A stretch of 64,000 bases of DNA from Lachancea mirantina (taxonomy: Eukaryota; Ascomycota; Saccharomycetes; Saccharomycetales; Saccharomycetaceae): assembly GCA_900074745.1 (NCBI GenBank), contig LT598467.1, positions 310,001-374,000 of the forward strand. The letters run 5' to 3'. Under the pieces are notes generated by a model, which ran no database searches, was not told the origin of the DNA, and saw nothing but the letters and a program-made list of their open reading frames with translations. Numbering within the stretch: position 1 is the stretch's first letter; every line of letters begins with the position of its first letter. Shown piece after piece: positions 8,546-18,567 of this stretch. The position numbers and the translations under genes were made by a program.

Positions 8546-9509
8546 CAAAAGCGTGTAAAAATTTGAGCCGCTGTATTTTGCCGTTAAAAAAGATATGAGA
8601 GGAGTTACACACGTGACCGAAATACTTACGTTATAAGTGACCTAACATTATAAGAAATTACAATTTGTGATCGCCACAAAGTCATAGCGTACGGATTCGA
8701 CGAGGAAATAGCGACATAGCTATTCACGGTGTGAGCATGGAACCAAGTTCATCCAGCTCGGCGGCAAGATACAAACGAAAACAGGAAAATAACGCAAGTC
8801 GATCGACATATACCAAACAGTGGACTCAACGCCGGTCAAAGCCTTCTGTACTGTGGTGCGAAGAAATAAAGAAGTTTTAGCTTGACTCATGTGACCCTAT
8901 GTGATTGAGCAGCTATGTGATTTGAGAGACCACTGTGATCGGAGACATCGAGTAGGGGACTTGGCCAGATGTGCCATTCTATAGGTTTTTATGAACTATA
9001 TTTATGTACTGCTACTAGAAAACGCTGCTTCGTCTTGGCCGTGGAGATACCTAGCAATAGCTTTAGGAAGCGACCCCGAGATTTCTCGAGAGAATGTTGA
9101 CAAAAGCAAGCTTTCGAGGGGTTTATATTGGGGTATTTGGGCATGACCTCTCCAATCAACAGAACAACACAAAAACGGTTGCAAAAATTTTTGTATATAA
9201 AGGAGAGTTTTTAAGTCGATGGAACTAAAGAGAGTTGTGTTTCCGATGTCAGCTATTTAGCCTCAGCGTCAAATATGGATAGAAAGATGGGACGCCATTA
9301 AGGCAAAGATCGTGTCAAGTTCAGAGAGGATGCAAAATTCTACATAGTTAAATAGAAGTCCTTGCTGCCTACGAGTCTGTCGCAGGAGATGGTGTCGGTT
9401 TTTTGACTGGTGTCTTTTTTTCTTTTCGTGTCACAAAAAATTTGGACAGGTGATAGAGGAATCGCCCCTCCCACTGATCGGCAAGAAAGCGGCTCGTCAA
9501 TCGCCGGAA

Positions 9510-10823
9510 ATGAGTGTACTGCGGGTTGGCCACAGTAGCATGTGGGCGCAGAGTTTGCCTCGATTGGCGTGTCTCTCGCATTGGTCGACGGTGCGATACT
9601 TATCGACCCCCGCGGGGCCCCGAGTCACACTTAACACGTCGCCCACCGAGTTCATATCGAATGTAAGCGCAGATCAAAGTTTGAGCACGAAGCAAAAAAT
9701 CGCCCAAAAGGCGCGCAGTGCGCTAAGCTGTACAGACGACAAATCAAACACCCTGCCGAATAATGTGCCGTTTAATGTGAAGCTGGTGGACCAACAAGAT
9801 CGGAAGATCGCCAGGGCGAAGGAAGCGAAAATCGACAGCACATCGCGCGCCGGCATCAGGAAAACAATTATCGATCCATATCTGCAGCTTTGCAAACCTC
9901 GACTGACTGTCTTGGTCGTCTTGTCAGCAATCTGCTCGTACGCTCTGTCTCCATACCCGGCCACTGTAGGTGAGCTGTTATCACTTACAGCAGGTACAGC
10001 GATGTGCTCGGCGTCGGCAAATGCGATAAATATGGGTCGAGAGCCGGAATTCGACCGTAAAATGGTTCGAACCCAGGCCCGCCCCGTCGTTCGAGGGCTA
10101 GTTACACCTAATCAGGCTTACCGGTTTGCAGCTTCTGTGGGCGTACTAGGTGTCTCCACTTTACTCTTCGGTGTAAACTCCACTGTGGCCGCTCTAGGAG
10201 CATCCAACATCATATTATATGGGATAATATACACGGGATTGAAGCGGAAACACATCATAAACACATGGGCGGGAGCCCTTGTTGGTGCTATCCCACCTCT
10301 CATGGGATGGGCAGCCGCGAGCCCGCTTACCCACCCCGGTGGCTGGTGCCTTGCCGGATTTCTCTACGCGTGGCAATTCCCACATTTCAATACCCTTAGT
10401 CATAATATCCGAAACGAATACAAGGATGCTGGTTACGTGATGACGTGCTGGAAAAACCCGAAACTCAATGCCAGAGTTGCCTTTCGGTATTCTTTGCTAA
10501 TGTTTCCATTGTGTTTTGGTCTATCATATTTCAATGTGACCGATTGGTACTACCAAATAGACTCTGCCATAGTAAACACCTGGATGGCGTTCTGGGCGTT
10601 CAAGTTTTGGTGGCAACAAAGACAGAACTACTCGAAAAAAATAATGGCGGATGGAATCAAATTCAACAAAGGTTTAGCATTGGCCAATGTTTATGCCAGG
10701 AAAGCATTTTGGGTCAGTGTTTTACATCTTCCAGCAGTGTTGATCCTGGCCATTTTGCACAAGAAAGGACGCTGGGATTGGCTTTTCAATGAGAACAACA
10801 ACCACAACAAAAGGAACTCGTGA
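9510..10823 (+). CDS. COX10: Heme A:farnesyltransferase (protoheme IX farnesyltransferase) Cox10
   Basis: Cox10 attaches a farnesyl group to heme b to make heme O, the first step to heme A for cytochrome oxidase, in the inner mitochondrial membrane. The 437-residue protein starts at the ATG at 9510 with MSVLRVGHSSMWAQSLPRLA, a plausible mitochondrial presequence. The frame is open 20 codons further but begins with GTG. The UbiA prenyltransferase core follows: the LCKPRLTVLVV entry helix, the NAINMGREPEFDRKMVRTQ aspartate-rich substrate site, and six or more hydrophobic segments such as INTWAGALVGAIPPLMGW. The gene converges on GCD1. In S. cerevisiae COX10 (YPL172C) is next to MRPL40, which is 4 kb away here. 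Confidence 0.95.
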   Translation: MSVLRVGHSSMWAQSLPRLACLSHWSTVRYLSTPAGPRVTLNTSPTEFISNVSADQSLSTKQKIAQKARSALSCTDDKSNTLPNNVPFNVKLVDQQDRKIARAKEAKIDSTSRAGIRKTIIDPYLQLCKPRLTVLVVLSAICSYALSPYPATVGELLSLTAGTAMCSASANAINMGREPEFDRKMVRTQARPVVRGLVTPNQAYRFAASVGVLGVSTLLFGVNSTVAALGASNIILYGIIYTGLKRKHIINTWAGALVGAIPPLMGWAAASPLTHPGGWCLAGFLYAWQFPHFNTLSHNIRNEYKDAGYVMTCWKNPKLNARVAFRYSLLMFPLCFGLSYFNVTDWYYQIDSAIVNTWMAFWAFKFWWQQRQNYSKKIMADGIKFNKGLALANVYARKAFWVSVLHLPAVLILAILHKKGRWDWLFNENNNHNKRNS

Positions 10824-10958
10824 AAGGGCTTACAATTTTCCGTTATTACAAAATTTCTCCTGTAAATATTCTCTCTTATATATAAGGCAAAAGGCTTCGC
10901 CGCAGTAATTCGAATAATATACAAACGACGGGAACTGTTCTTGTATCGTGAAATGCAA

Positions 10959-12455
10959 CTATCGTTCAAACAATCCGTCGTCCTCGAATTCATCGTCATC
11001 CACATACTCCTCCGTGTAACCGCTAGATTCATCGTCATCGGTAGAATCTGTCATCTCCTCACTTGTGAGTATCTCATCCAAATGAATGTGCGTTAAAGTT
11101 TCTCCCTTCAAAACCGTCTTGGGGCTTACAATATAGGAACCCTCAATGTAGGAATTTGTCAATCTTGATTTTTTACCAATTTGAGTGGCAGGACCAACGA
11201 TAACATTCTCTAAAATACTCTCGTCGTCAATAATGGCACCATCTAGCACAACACTACCGACAATACGACAGCGTTTACCAATCTTGGTATCCCTGCCTAA
11301 CACAGACAATTTCACACTGGTCCTTTCTCCCACAATACAATTTGGTCCCACGATGGAGTCGGCACCTATGTTCGTGCCCGTGATTTGCTGCGATTGCATT
11401 ACAGACGATTTTATCCTCAAAATGTAACGATTTGCCTCTGTATATGCCGTCAAGCTGTTAGATCTGATAAAAGCACCACCCGCGGGAAGCACAAATAGGC
11501 CAATAGTCTCGCGTAGTTTGGCGTGTCTCCAGGAACGTCTCGCCAAGTCTCTTATAACCTTGTCTAGCGACTTATCGACGTTGATGGAATCTCGTATCAA
11601 CTTATTCTTTTTGTTAAAATAGCTGGGTTTGATCACCAACGACTGCTGTGTTGCATTCTGAGTTTCTTCGTCAGAATCCTCAGACTCACCACCGGGCGGG
11701 AATCTTGGATTCTCGTTTTCAGAAATAAGTTTGATGATATCGTAAGAGCACACGTAGATGAATGAATCGAGCAATTTCTTGGAAACAGACGCGTTTGGAT
11801 ACCGCCAAAGCAATTGAGTTCTGATTTGCAAATATTTCGACCGTTCAACGTCGTCACCCGAATACATGTCTAGCAAAACAGGCTGTTTCATGGAGTTCTC
11901 ATTTTCTGAGTACACGATGTATGACGGTTTCAAATGTTTCTTGTCTATATTCTGGAACCCGTTCCGATAATAAACGGCCATTGCCAGATTGTCGGAGTCC
12001 TTGTTACGGTATTGATCAATCAAGATTTGAGGTGGAATGTCCGTTATGAAATCGCACGGCAAGACAACGAAATCGCCTGTGATGCGATCTCGCAAATCGT
12101 TGCACAGCACTTCACCGGTCGTTTCTCCCTTAGTTACTATGAAATTGATCGGCGCAGGTTTACGCACCTGTTGTACATGATGCGCTTGAATGCTTTTCAA
12201 GAGGATCTCGTATTGGCTCTCCCTCACATTGATATACGTTCTCAAACGCTCTTTAATCATGGCAACATCTGTGGCCTCTCCCAAAACGTTAATTTCTTTG
12301 AATCCACCTTGATCACACCAATCGAGCACATACTCAATCATGTGCCTGTTGGCGATGGGAAGCAGTGCTTTTGGAGCTCCAGAGTCATCTTTACGCTGCG
12401 TAAAGGGAAACAAATTGTAGCCTTTCCCACAAAAAATAAATACTTGAAAGTCCAT
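10959..12455 (-). CDS. GCD1: Translation initiation factor eIF2B gamma subunit Gcd1
   Basis: Gcd1 is the gamma subunit of eIF2B, the guanine-nucleotide exchange factor for eIF2 and target of general amino-acid control. The ATG at 12455 gives a 498-residue protein starting MDFQVFIFCGKGYNL, matching the family start. The ORF is open upstream for 15 codons only from a GTG. The nucleotidyltransferase-like domain (PKALLPIANRHMIEYVLDW) comes first. A left-handed beta-helix of hexapeptide repeats follows (IGADSIVGPNCIVGERTSV). The acidic tail ends EFEDDGLFER, identical in style to yeast. It is shorter than S. cerevisiae Gcd1 (578), mostly through loss of a low-complexity insert. It is divergent from RPT4 (YOR260W/YOR259C order). 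Confidence 0.96.
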   Translation of the reverse strand: MDFQVFIFCGKGYNLFPFTQRKDDSGAPKALLPIANRHMIEYVLDWCDQGGFKEINVLGEATDVAMIKERLRTYINVRESQYEILLKSIQAHHVQQVRKPAPINFIVTKGETTGEVLCNDLRDRITGDFVVLPCDFITDIPPQILIDQYRNKDSDNLAMAVYYRNGFQNIDKKHLKPSYIVYSENENSMKQPVLLDMYSGDDVERSKYLQIRTQLLWRYPNASVSKKLLDSFIYVCSYDIIKLISENENPRFPPGGESEDSDEETQNATQQSLVIKPSYFNKKNKLIRDSINVDKSLDKVIRDLARRSWRHAKLRETIGLFVLPAGGAFIRSNSLTAYTEANRYILRIKSSVMQSQQITGTNIGADSIVGPNCIVGERTSVKLSVLGRDTKIGKRCRIVGSVVLDGAIIDDESILENVIVGPATQIGKKSRLTNSYIEGSYIVSPKTVLKGETLTHIHLDEILTSEEMTDSTDDDESSGYTEEYVDDDEFEDDGLFER

Positions 12456-12631
12456 GGACCTACCTGGGCCAACAATATCAGGGAAAGACGAATCAAACAC
12501 TTATTCTGCTCTAAGAGCTTGTGATTTTGAGCTCATCTGCTAATAACCTTGATCATAAAATTTTCAACTTTCGTATCTTGTAACATCGAATTTTGGAAAT
12601 TAAAGGTCCTTTAGATTTCGAATTTCATTGT

Positions 12632-12640
12632 TTTGCCACC
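12632..12640 (-). promoter_or_regulatory. PACE element (Rpn4 site) upstream of RPT4
   Basis: The nonamer TTTGCCACC is the exact reverse complement of GGTGGCAAA, the proteasome-associated control element bound by Rpn4. It lies 91 bp upstream of the RPT4 ATG, the usual distance for proteasome promoters. Confidence 0.85.
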
Positions 12641-12730
12641 GTAAGCTCCAACGGAGACTTACATTAGACCGGAACAGTTAGGTTTGGAGCCAAATTGAGG
12701 ATTGAAAGAAGGTTTTAGTCCAAGAGAAAT

Positions 12731-14014
12731 ATGAGTGAAGAACAGGACCCGCTTTTGGCGGCTTTGCAGCAAGGCGCGGGACCAGAAGAGTCAACTGGAC
12801 AAGGACAGAATAGCGAGGACAGAAGAGAGGTAGAGGTGGATCCTGCTGTAGAAGCACGCAACAAAGCACTAGCGAGCTTCAAAAAAAAGCTTATGGAACA
12901 TAGAAGATATGATGATCAGCTTAAACAGCGTCGGCAAGGGATACGAGATCTCGAAAAGGAATATGAAAAAACGGAAAACGATATCAAAGCATTGCAGAGC
13001 ATTGGCCAACTGGTTGGTGAAGTTATGAAGGAGTTGTCAGAGGAAAAATATATAGTCAAAGCATCTTCGGGTCCAAGATACATCGTGGGGGTCAGAAACT
13101 CTGTGGAGCGGTCTAAACTGAAAAAGGGCGTAAGAGTCACTCTGGACATAACAACGTTGACGATCATGCGGATTTTACCGCGGGAAACCGACCCTCTCGT
13201 GTACAATATGACCACATTCGAACAAGGCGAGGTGACTTTTGATGGTATTGGCGGCCTTTCCGAGCAGATTAGAGAGCTCAGAGAAGTCATCGAATTGCCC
13301 CTTAAGAACCCAGAAATTTTCCAAAGAGTAGGTATTCAGTCCCCAAAGGGTGTCCTTCTGTATGGACCACCAGGTACCGGTAAGACTCTACTGGCAAAAG
13401 CAGTTGCCGCCACCATTGGCGCGAATTTCATCTTCTCACCTGCTTCCGGTATTGTTGACAAATATATTGGGGAATCTGCTCGTATCATTCGTGAAATGTT
13501 TGCTTATGCCAAGGAACATGAGCCCTGCATTATATTCATGGATGAAGTGGATGCCATTGGAGGGCGCAGATTCAGTGAGGGTACTTCGGCCGACCGTGAA
13601 ATTCAAAGAACGCTGATGGAACTTTTGACGCAAATGGACGGATTTGATAATTTGGGCCAGACAAAAGTCATAATGGCTACCAATAGACCCGACACTTTGG
13701 ATCCGGCATTGCTTAGACCCGGTAGACTAGATCGGAAAATCGAAATCAACTTACCCAACGAAACTGGAAGACTAGAAATTTTTAAGATTCATACAGCGGG
13801 CGTGAAGAAGACAGGAGAGTTCGATTTCGAAGCTGCTGTCAAAATGAGCGATGGTTTTAACGGTGCTGATATTCGCAATTGTGTTACTGAAGCAGGCTTC
13901 TTTGCCATCAGAGACGACAGAGACCATATCACGCAAGATGATTTGATGAAGGCCGTCAGAAAGGTTGCGGAGTCCAAAAAACTGGAAAGCAAGATCGAAT
14001 ATCAAAAATTGTGA
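12731..14014 (+). CDS. RPT4: 26S proteasome regulatory particle AAA ATPase Rpt4
   Basis: Rpt4 is one of six AAA ATPases in the base of the 19S regulatory particle, which unfolds ubiquitinated proteins. The 427-residue protein has an N-terminal coiled coil (about 45-92), an OB-like segment (about 105-160) and the AAA core. Walker A is GPPGTGKT (212-219), Walker B IIFMDE (267-272), followed by the SRH region [22 protein letters not shown]. It ends [11 protein letters not shown] with no HbYX motif, as expected for Rpt4. An exact PACE element lies in its promoter. Length is 10 residues shorter than the S. cerevisiae protein, in the N-terminal tail. Confidence 0.97.
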   Translation: MSEEQDPLLAALQQGAGPEESTGQGQNSEDRREVEVDPAVEARNKALASFKKKLMEHRRYDDQLKQRRQGIRDLEKEYEKTENDIKALQSIGQLVGEVMKELSEEKYIVKASSGPRYIVGVRNSVERSKLKKGVRVTLDITTLTIMRILPRETDPLVYNMTTFEQGEVTFDGIGGLSEQIRELREVIELPLKNPEIFQRVGIQSPKGVLLYGPPGTGKTLLAKAVAATIGANFIFSPASGIVDKYIGESARIIREMFAYAKEHEPCIIFMDEVDAIGGRRFSEGTSADREIQRTLMELLTQMDGFDNLGQTKVIMATNRPDTLDPALLRPGRLDRKIEINLPNETGRLEIFKIHTAGVKKTGEFDFEAAVKMSDGFNGADIRNCVTEAGFFAIRDDRDHITQDDLMKAVRKVAESKKLESKIEYQKL

Positions 14015-14109
14015 ATTGTAGCAAAACAATGTAGTAATACAAAGCGGTCATACGTAACTTTCCTAAACAAAGCGTGTTTTAGCGACAGATCAAAGACTCT
14101 ACTTTTTCA

Positions 14110-14778
14110 TCAATTCCGGTTCTCAAATCTCATTGTGAATTCTCTGTCAAGATGTAATTTGAGTTCTGAGAACCTGTTTTTGAAATTTTGCCCACAGTAG
14201 ACACACTTCATTTCAGTTTGCTTGATGACAATTTTTTCCAGAAAAGTCTCGTCAGGTTTTTGGTTGAGAGGAAGCTTCACCCAATTAACAAAGAACTCAG
14301 TAGTAAACGAATTAAAATGCTTCTTATTTTTTAAGCTAGGAGACTTGAAATCTCGAGTCATGATATGTACATGAAGGTTATTCATTGAAGGTGCTCCATG
14401 AATACCCACTTGTGTGAAATTGTCGATAAAATACTGTTTGTTCTCATACTCGGCATTTGTCAGAAACGGCTTCTTTCTAGAGCTTTCCTTTAAGCCATAA
14501 CGTTCGTGAAACTCTTTGTAGATAACATCCAATGCCCTGTCAATGGCTGGTTGTAGCTTAGATTTGATCTTATTATCGATTAAGGTGGGATCGAGATCTG
14601 TAATGTCAGAGTCTCTAGGCATGACTAACAAGTGCCCCTGCGATTTGGGGAACTTGTCGCGAACAATGACTACATCTGAGTCATAGAATATGACATCGTG
14701 AGTGTATCGCTCCGGATAGTCGATAAAGCCTTTCAGAGCATATCTGAAAGACATCTCCTTTGACTTAAGGTGTGACAT
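14110..14778 (-). CDS. HNT3: Aprataxin-family DNA 5'-adenylate hydrolase Hnt3
   Basis: Hnt3 removes AMP from abortive DNA ligation ends, including RNA-DNA junctions. The 222-residue protein has the HIT domain with the catalytic histidine triad NNLHVHIM (His136 and His138). A C-terminal zinc finger follows with CVYC (192-195), His209 and Glu213, the C2HE pattern of aprataxins. Met1 and Met9 are both plausible starts; Met1 is used. It lies between RPT4 and MRPL40. In S. cerevisiae HNT3 (YOR258W) sits next to RPT4 (YOR259C) and CDC31 (YOR257W), and the same order is kept here apart from the inserted MRPL40. Confidence 0.95.
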   Translation of the reverse strand: MSHLKSKEMSFRYALKGFIDYPERYTHDVIFYDSDVVIVRDKFPKSQGHLLVMPRDSDITDLDPTLIDNKIKSKLQPAIDRALDVIYKEFHERYGLKESSRKKPFLTNAEYENKQYFIDNFTQVGIHGAPSMNNLHVHIMTRDFKSPSLKNKKHFNSFTTEFFVNWVKLPLNQKPDETFLEKIVIKQTEMKCVYCGQNFKNRFSELKLHLDREFTMRFENRN

Positions 14779-14967
14779 TAAGCGTAGATTTGTTCCTCGA
14801 AAAAACTAACAGAAACCTATCGATAAAGGCTTTAAAAAATTGCCCATTGCAATTCTTATCAATGAGAAATTAGTAACTCTTCTCAATAGATTTCATAACG
14901 TTTATTTGTGCAAGATATATATGTACATGTGTGAAGGACGCGCAGTTAAGGATGACCCGGACCTCTC

Positions 14968-15849
14968 TCAGATACTGTCTTTCACATGCTCAAAGACGAT
15001 GCCACCAATTTTATCCATGTCATCTGGAGTCAGGGTGCGCTTAGGACCAGAAGCAAGTTGTTCCTGCTCTGCGAGATAGGCCTTTTTAACAGCGGTCAAA
15101 GGCATCCTTGGTGCCATCAGTTTGGCCACTTCCTTACTGGACAAAACACCTCTTCTGTATTTCGATCTTGGATTTCTTATTGTCAATAGAGCACCTTGGG
15201 GAATTGGGCTCTTGGCTATAGTATCTACCCAAAAGGACTGCTCTCTTGCAATTTCGGGCGCCGTACCCAGTTCACCGTCTTCTTTGAACTCTGGTTTAGG
15301 CCAGGGAATAACCAAATCTTCCTGCCCTGATACACATCTGTAAGGCATCACTTTTTTGTAATTCTTATCGTAATAGGTTCCGCGATATACAATCTCGCGA
15401 ACTGCAACCGTTTTGAGCTTACCAGGTACCTCTGGATCCTCTATATCAGCAACAAGTCTTAAATTTTTTTGCTCCACGGCTATCGGAAATGTTACCATAT
15501 GCGAGGTCTGACCTTCGCTCCAGAATTGCTTGGGCACAGGGACAGTTTTCGTGGGCCCATTTTCGTCCAAAATAAATCCGTTGGTTTCTGTGTCATGCTG
15601 ATGAATCACCGAGACTTGACCCTTAAATTTGCCATTCATGATAACGACCCTATCACCTGGCATAAACATCCATTCTTGCGGCGTTTTGAATTTCTGATCC
15701 TGTTCGACTCTAGGTATCGCTGGAACCAGAAATGATGGCATTGATTTCTCTTCATATTTCTTGAAGTGTTGCGCCAAGTGCTTGGGCCTGCTATCCACTT
15801 GTTTTAAAAAACGCGATCCAGCCTTTGATAAATGTTGATAGCCAGACAT
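14968..15849 (-). CDS. MRPL40: Mitochondrial large-subunit ribosomal protein uL24m (Mrpl40)
   Basis: The 293-residue protein matches yeast Mrpl40 (297) along its whole length. It has a KOW-type segment FMPGDRVVIMNGKFKGQVSV and then the strongly conserved ILDENGPTKTVPVPKQFW and VMPYRCVSGQEDLVIPWPKP. The start at the ATG at 15849 gives MSGYQHLSKAGSRFLKQV, matching the family. The same frame is open for 32 codons upstream but only from TTG. In S. cerevisiae MRPL40 (YPL173C) is adjacent to COX10 (YPL172C). Here it sits between HNT3 and CDC31, genes from YOR, which is the interleaving expected before duplication. Confidence 0.96.
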   Translation of the reverse strand: MSGYQHLSKAGSRFLKQVDSRPKHLAQHFKKYEEKSMPSFLVPAIPRVEQDQKFKTPQEWMFMPGDRVVIMNGKFKGQVSVIHQHDTETNGFILDENGPTKTVPVPKQFWSEGQTSHMVTFPIAVEQKNLRLVADIEDPEVPGKLKTVAVREIVYRGTYYDKNYKKVMPYRCVSGQEDLVIPWPKPEFKEDGELGTAPEIAREQSFWVDTIAKSPIPQGALLTIRNPRSKYRRGVLSSKEVAKLMAPRMPLTAVKKAYLAEQEQLASGPKRTLTPDDMDKIGGIVFEHVKDSI

Positions 15850-16174
15850 TGTACCTGGCGGGGTTCTCCAAATTGCTCTGTTCCTCTCTTTAATATCTTT
15901 GTTGATGATGGATTGAATCTCAAATTTTTCACTTGGCCCTTCCAACTACTCGCTATACAGTATCTTTGAAAAAAACGAACGATTAAAGCTTTACGAGCTA
16001 GGAGTATTATACAATGTCGCGCACATGGATACGTTCTCATCCGAATCCACCGTCGCACTTAAACCAGCAATTGTTTGAACTTATTTTGCTATCTTGAAGC
16101 TCTTGTTTGCTCCTTTTTGCGTTTCGACGATTTTCACTAGAGTTGCGTAGAAAAACGGAACCAACGCCGTTAGA

Positions 16175-16705
16175 CTAGCTATCTGTGCAAATGGCGATAA
16201 ACTCGCGTTCGTTGATTTCACCATCATTATCAAGGTCGAATTCGTCAATCATTGCACGAAGTTCTTCATCTGTAAGATTTTCTCCCAATTCTTTGGCCAC
16301 GCGCCTCAGGTTTTTGAGGCTGATTTTGCCTGTATTGTCATCATCGAAAAGCTTGAAGGCGCGACGTATCTCGTCAAGCGGATCTCTATTCAAAATCCTT
16401 TCCCCCATAATCAAAAAGAAATCGTCGTAGTGCATCAATCGCCTGCCATCTCTGTCATACTTATCTATCAGATCCAATAACTCCGTCTTGCTTAGATCAA
16501 ACCCAAGTGCTTTTGCTGCAACTTTAAACTCGTGATAATCTAAATACCCATCGTTATTCATGTCAAATAACGAAAAGGCTTCGAAAATCTCCTGTTTGTT
16601 TTCTTCCAAAAGCTCCTTCTGAAGAACCGTGTTATCCGCGTTTGAGGTCTTAAAAAGACCCGCACCATTCCCTGGTGCCTTGAGAGTGGTACGTCGATTG
16701 CTCAT
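16175..16705 (-). CDS. CDC31: Centrin Cdc31
   Basis: Cdc31 is the yeast centrin. It is needed for spindle pole body duplication at the half-bridge with Sfi1, and it is also found in TREX-2 and Rad4 complexes. The 176-residue protein has four EF-hands. Loop 1 [12 protein letters not shown] (48-59) and loop 4 [12 protein letters not shown] (157-168) are canonical. Loop 2 ([12 protein letters not shown]) is degenerate and loop 3 ([12 protein letters not shown]) lacks the final acidic residue. The N-terminal tail ([16 protein letters not shown]) is longer than in yeast (161 residues in total). Confidence 0.97.
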   Translation of the reverse strand: MSNRRTTLKAPGNGAGLFKTSNADNTVLQKELLEENKQEIFEAFSLFDMNNDGYLDYHEFKVAAKALGFDLSKTELLDLIDKYDRDGRRLMHYDDFFLIMGERILNRDPLDEIRRAFKLFDDDNTGKISLKNLRRVAKELGENLTDEELRAMIDEFDLDNDGEINEREFIAICTDS

Positions 16706-16988
16706 TTGCTCAGGGTCAAACTTGTTTGAATTCGTTTTTGTTTCTTGATGATATTGATTATTGTTGATTTCGTTACTAGGGTTTTATTCGATTTTCATTG
16801 ACAGGCCGGGATACATCATATAAAAGCTAAGAAATCACCAAGATCACGAACAATCAAGGCCCATATGAGCCGTTAATCGCTAACTTGCATGTGAGCTTCT
16901 TCAATAATTAAACAATAAAATATCTTGTTTCTTCGTACTTACTTGAAGTTGGTCTTCGAGTGACGACTTTTGGCTCCCCTCAACCAAC

Positions 16989-18432
16989 CTAGACTCCACT
17001 TGCTTTCTCTTCATTGATCTTTAAGTTTATTCCAAGTTCTTCCCTTCTTGTTACCCAATTTGGAGCCTTGTCTACCTCGCTGCGAGGATAAAACCACTCC
17101 AGAAACCGATATAACATGAACTCCACAACGGCACAAAGCATAAATAGAGCTTTAGCCCAATAGCCTTCATTTGAGCCATAGTTTAGCAATAATGCGACCC
17201 AATCTTTCTGAAAATTATCACAGGCCATTAGAGAGTCGAAGACCTTCACAGTTCGTTCTGCTACGTTGGTCCAATCGTACATTTTCGATACCTCGTCGTG
17301 GAACGTTTCGGTATTGACTGAGTGATTTCTCAATGAGTCGATGGCGCACAGCGTCGCACTTACAAGGCTGTCGACAGAAGTAGCTTCAGCGAAAACGGTC
17401 ATATGCTCGGGAAGCACTTCTTGTATGCCACCCACTTTGGTAGTGACAATGAGAAGTCCACACGACGCCGCCTCAACAAGAACAGTGCCAAACGCTTCAG
17501 TGAGACTCGCATGTAAGTATATGTCTCCGCGGCACATGACGTCTCTAACTTCTTCGTGCTGCACGGCCCCAAGAAGCTGTACTCGTTCTTGCAGTCTATA
17601 AGTTTCTATCATCTGTTGCAGATCGACAAATTTTGGGCCATCACCTGCAATTATGAAATTCACGTCTGCGTCCACCGAGCATATGTGCGGAATGACATGC
17701 GTCAGCAGATCCGCGCCCTTGTTCGGGAACAATCGACTAATTACCACAATTGTTATACTTCCAAGATTTCTTCGCTGTCTGGCACTATTCTTGTTCTGAA
17801 TTGGTCGAAAATCACGACTTACCACCGCGTTGGGTATCACCGAAATCTTGTCCGGCGCGATTCCTGCCCGCAATACCATGTTTTCTTTGCAAGCGTTTGA
17901 AACGCATATAACTGCTCCTATGTTTGTCAAGGTGAATCTTAACAACTTGTTCACCAAGATTGATCCCACGGACTCGAAGCCGTACAGTGAATGATCCGTG
18001 AAAACCGTTCGTAGCCCCATAGTCGAACCATGCAAAAGACTCTCGTGCGCTAGCGACGAGACACTCACATGCGCATGCACAATATCAATATCTTCCCTAA
18101 TAAAGATATTTCTTATGATGGGCAGACTGCTAAAGACCGATGGAAAACTCGTTCCTCTGTAGATGGTGAGGTAAGGAACATGATAAACCTTCAAACCATT
18201 TGTCAAATACCTAATTCCTGTCCGATCCTCGTAAGAATGTGTTATCACCACCACCGAATGACCGAGGTTTATCAACTTTTGAGAAAGATGGTATATATGA
18301 AATTCGACACCACCCAGCTGTGGAAAGAAGAAATCACAGACCATTCTGTCATGGTATATTTGTCAGTGTCAAGTTTTCGATCACATAGTTAAATCCCAGG
18401 TAAACTCACACATACGCGATGTTATATCCCAT
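16989..18432 (-). CDS. SPT14: GPI-GlcNAc transferase catalytic subunit Gpi3/Spt14 (spliced)
   Basis: Gpi3 is the UDP-GlcNAc:PI transferase catalytic subunit, which makes the first GPI intermediate on the ER face. The gene has two exons. Exon 1 (18432-18416) encodes the first residues; the intron runs 18415-18346; exon 2 runs from 18345. Together they give 457 residues starting [18 protein letters not shown], close to yeast MGFNIAMLCDFF. The GT4 fold shows the Gly-rich [14 protein letters not shown] and the EX7E motif EAFGTVLVE (around 288-296). A C-terminal membrane segment [21 protein letters not shown] follows. S. cerevisiae SPT14 (YPL175W) also has a 5' intron, so the structure is conserved. 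Confidence 0.96.
18346..18415 (-). other. SPT14 intron (70 nt)
   Basis: The donor is a perfect GTATGT (18415-18410) and the acceptor is CAG (18348-18346). Splicing joins 17 coding bases to the remaining frame and restores the conserved N-terminus. No exact TACTAAC is present; CACTGAC about 20 bases before the acceptor is the best branch-site candidate. Confidence 0.9.
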
Positions 18433-18567
18433 TGTCTTTGTTCATTGGTGGTGCTATTGGGCTCTGTTTTCAATGTCCTCATCACTAGTTGATATGTTGA
18501 ATATTTCATTTTAGCTTCACGAGAAAAGAACGACACGGAGAGAAACCCGACATCTTCAAGAGGGAGC

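Larger units (their letters stand above)
8310..9509. other. 1.2-kb gene-free interval at a synteny junction
   Basis: The interval separates the divergent genes ATP7 and COX10. It holds a perfect 15-bp-arm palindrome (8479-8510), two CACGTG sites (8519-8524, 8610-8615), a CCAAT box (8541-8545) and a short tandem TATGTGATT(T)GAG repeat (8898-8926). There is also a TATATAAA box near 9193. One short ATG ORF of 47 codons (8737-8880, MEPSSSSSAARYKRKQEN) is present but unsupported. No tRNA A/B-box pair, LTR ends or centromere elements are seen. Confidence 0.6.

Noticed and set aside
8608-8625. CACGTGAC followed by CGAAA as a CDEI/CDEIII pair
   Set aside because: The two elements touch, with no CDEII between them, and the CDEIII consensus is not met.
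8310-9509. tRNA gene or LTR at the synteny junction
   Set aside because: No A-box/B-box pair or cloverleaf is found on either strand, and no TG...CA-ended terminal repeat or target-site duplication is visible.
10061-10080. tRNA B-box-like GGTTCGAACCC
   Set aside because: It lies inside the conserved COX10 coding region (MVRTQARP) and has no paired A box.
15850-15945. N-terminal extension of Mrpl40
   Set aside because: The frame is open for 32 codons upstream but without ATG, and the ATG at 15849 matches the family N-terminus.
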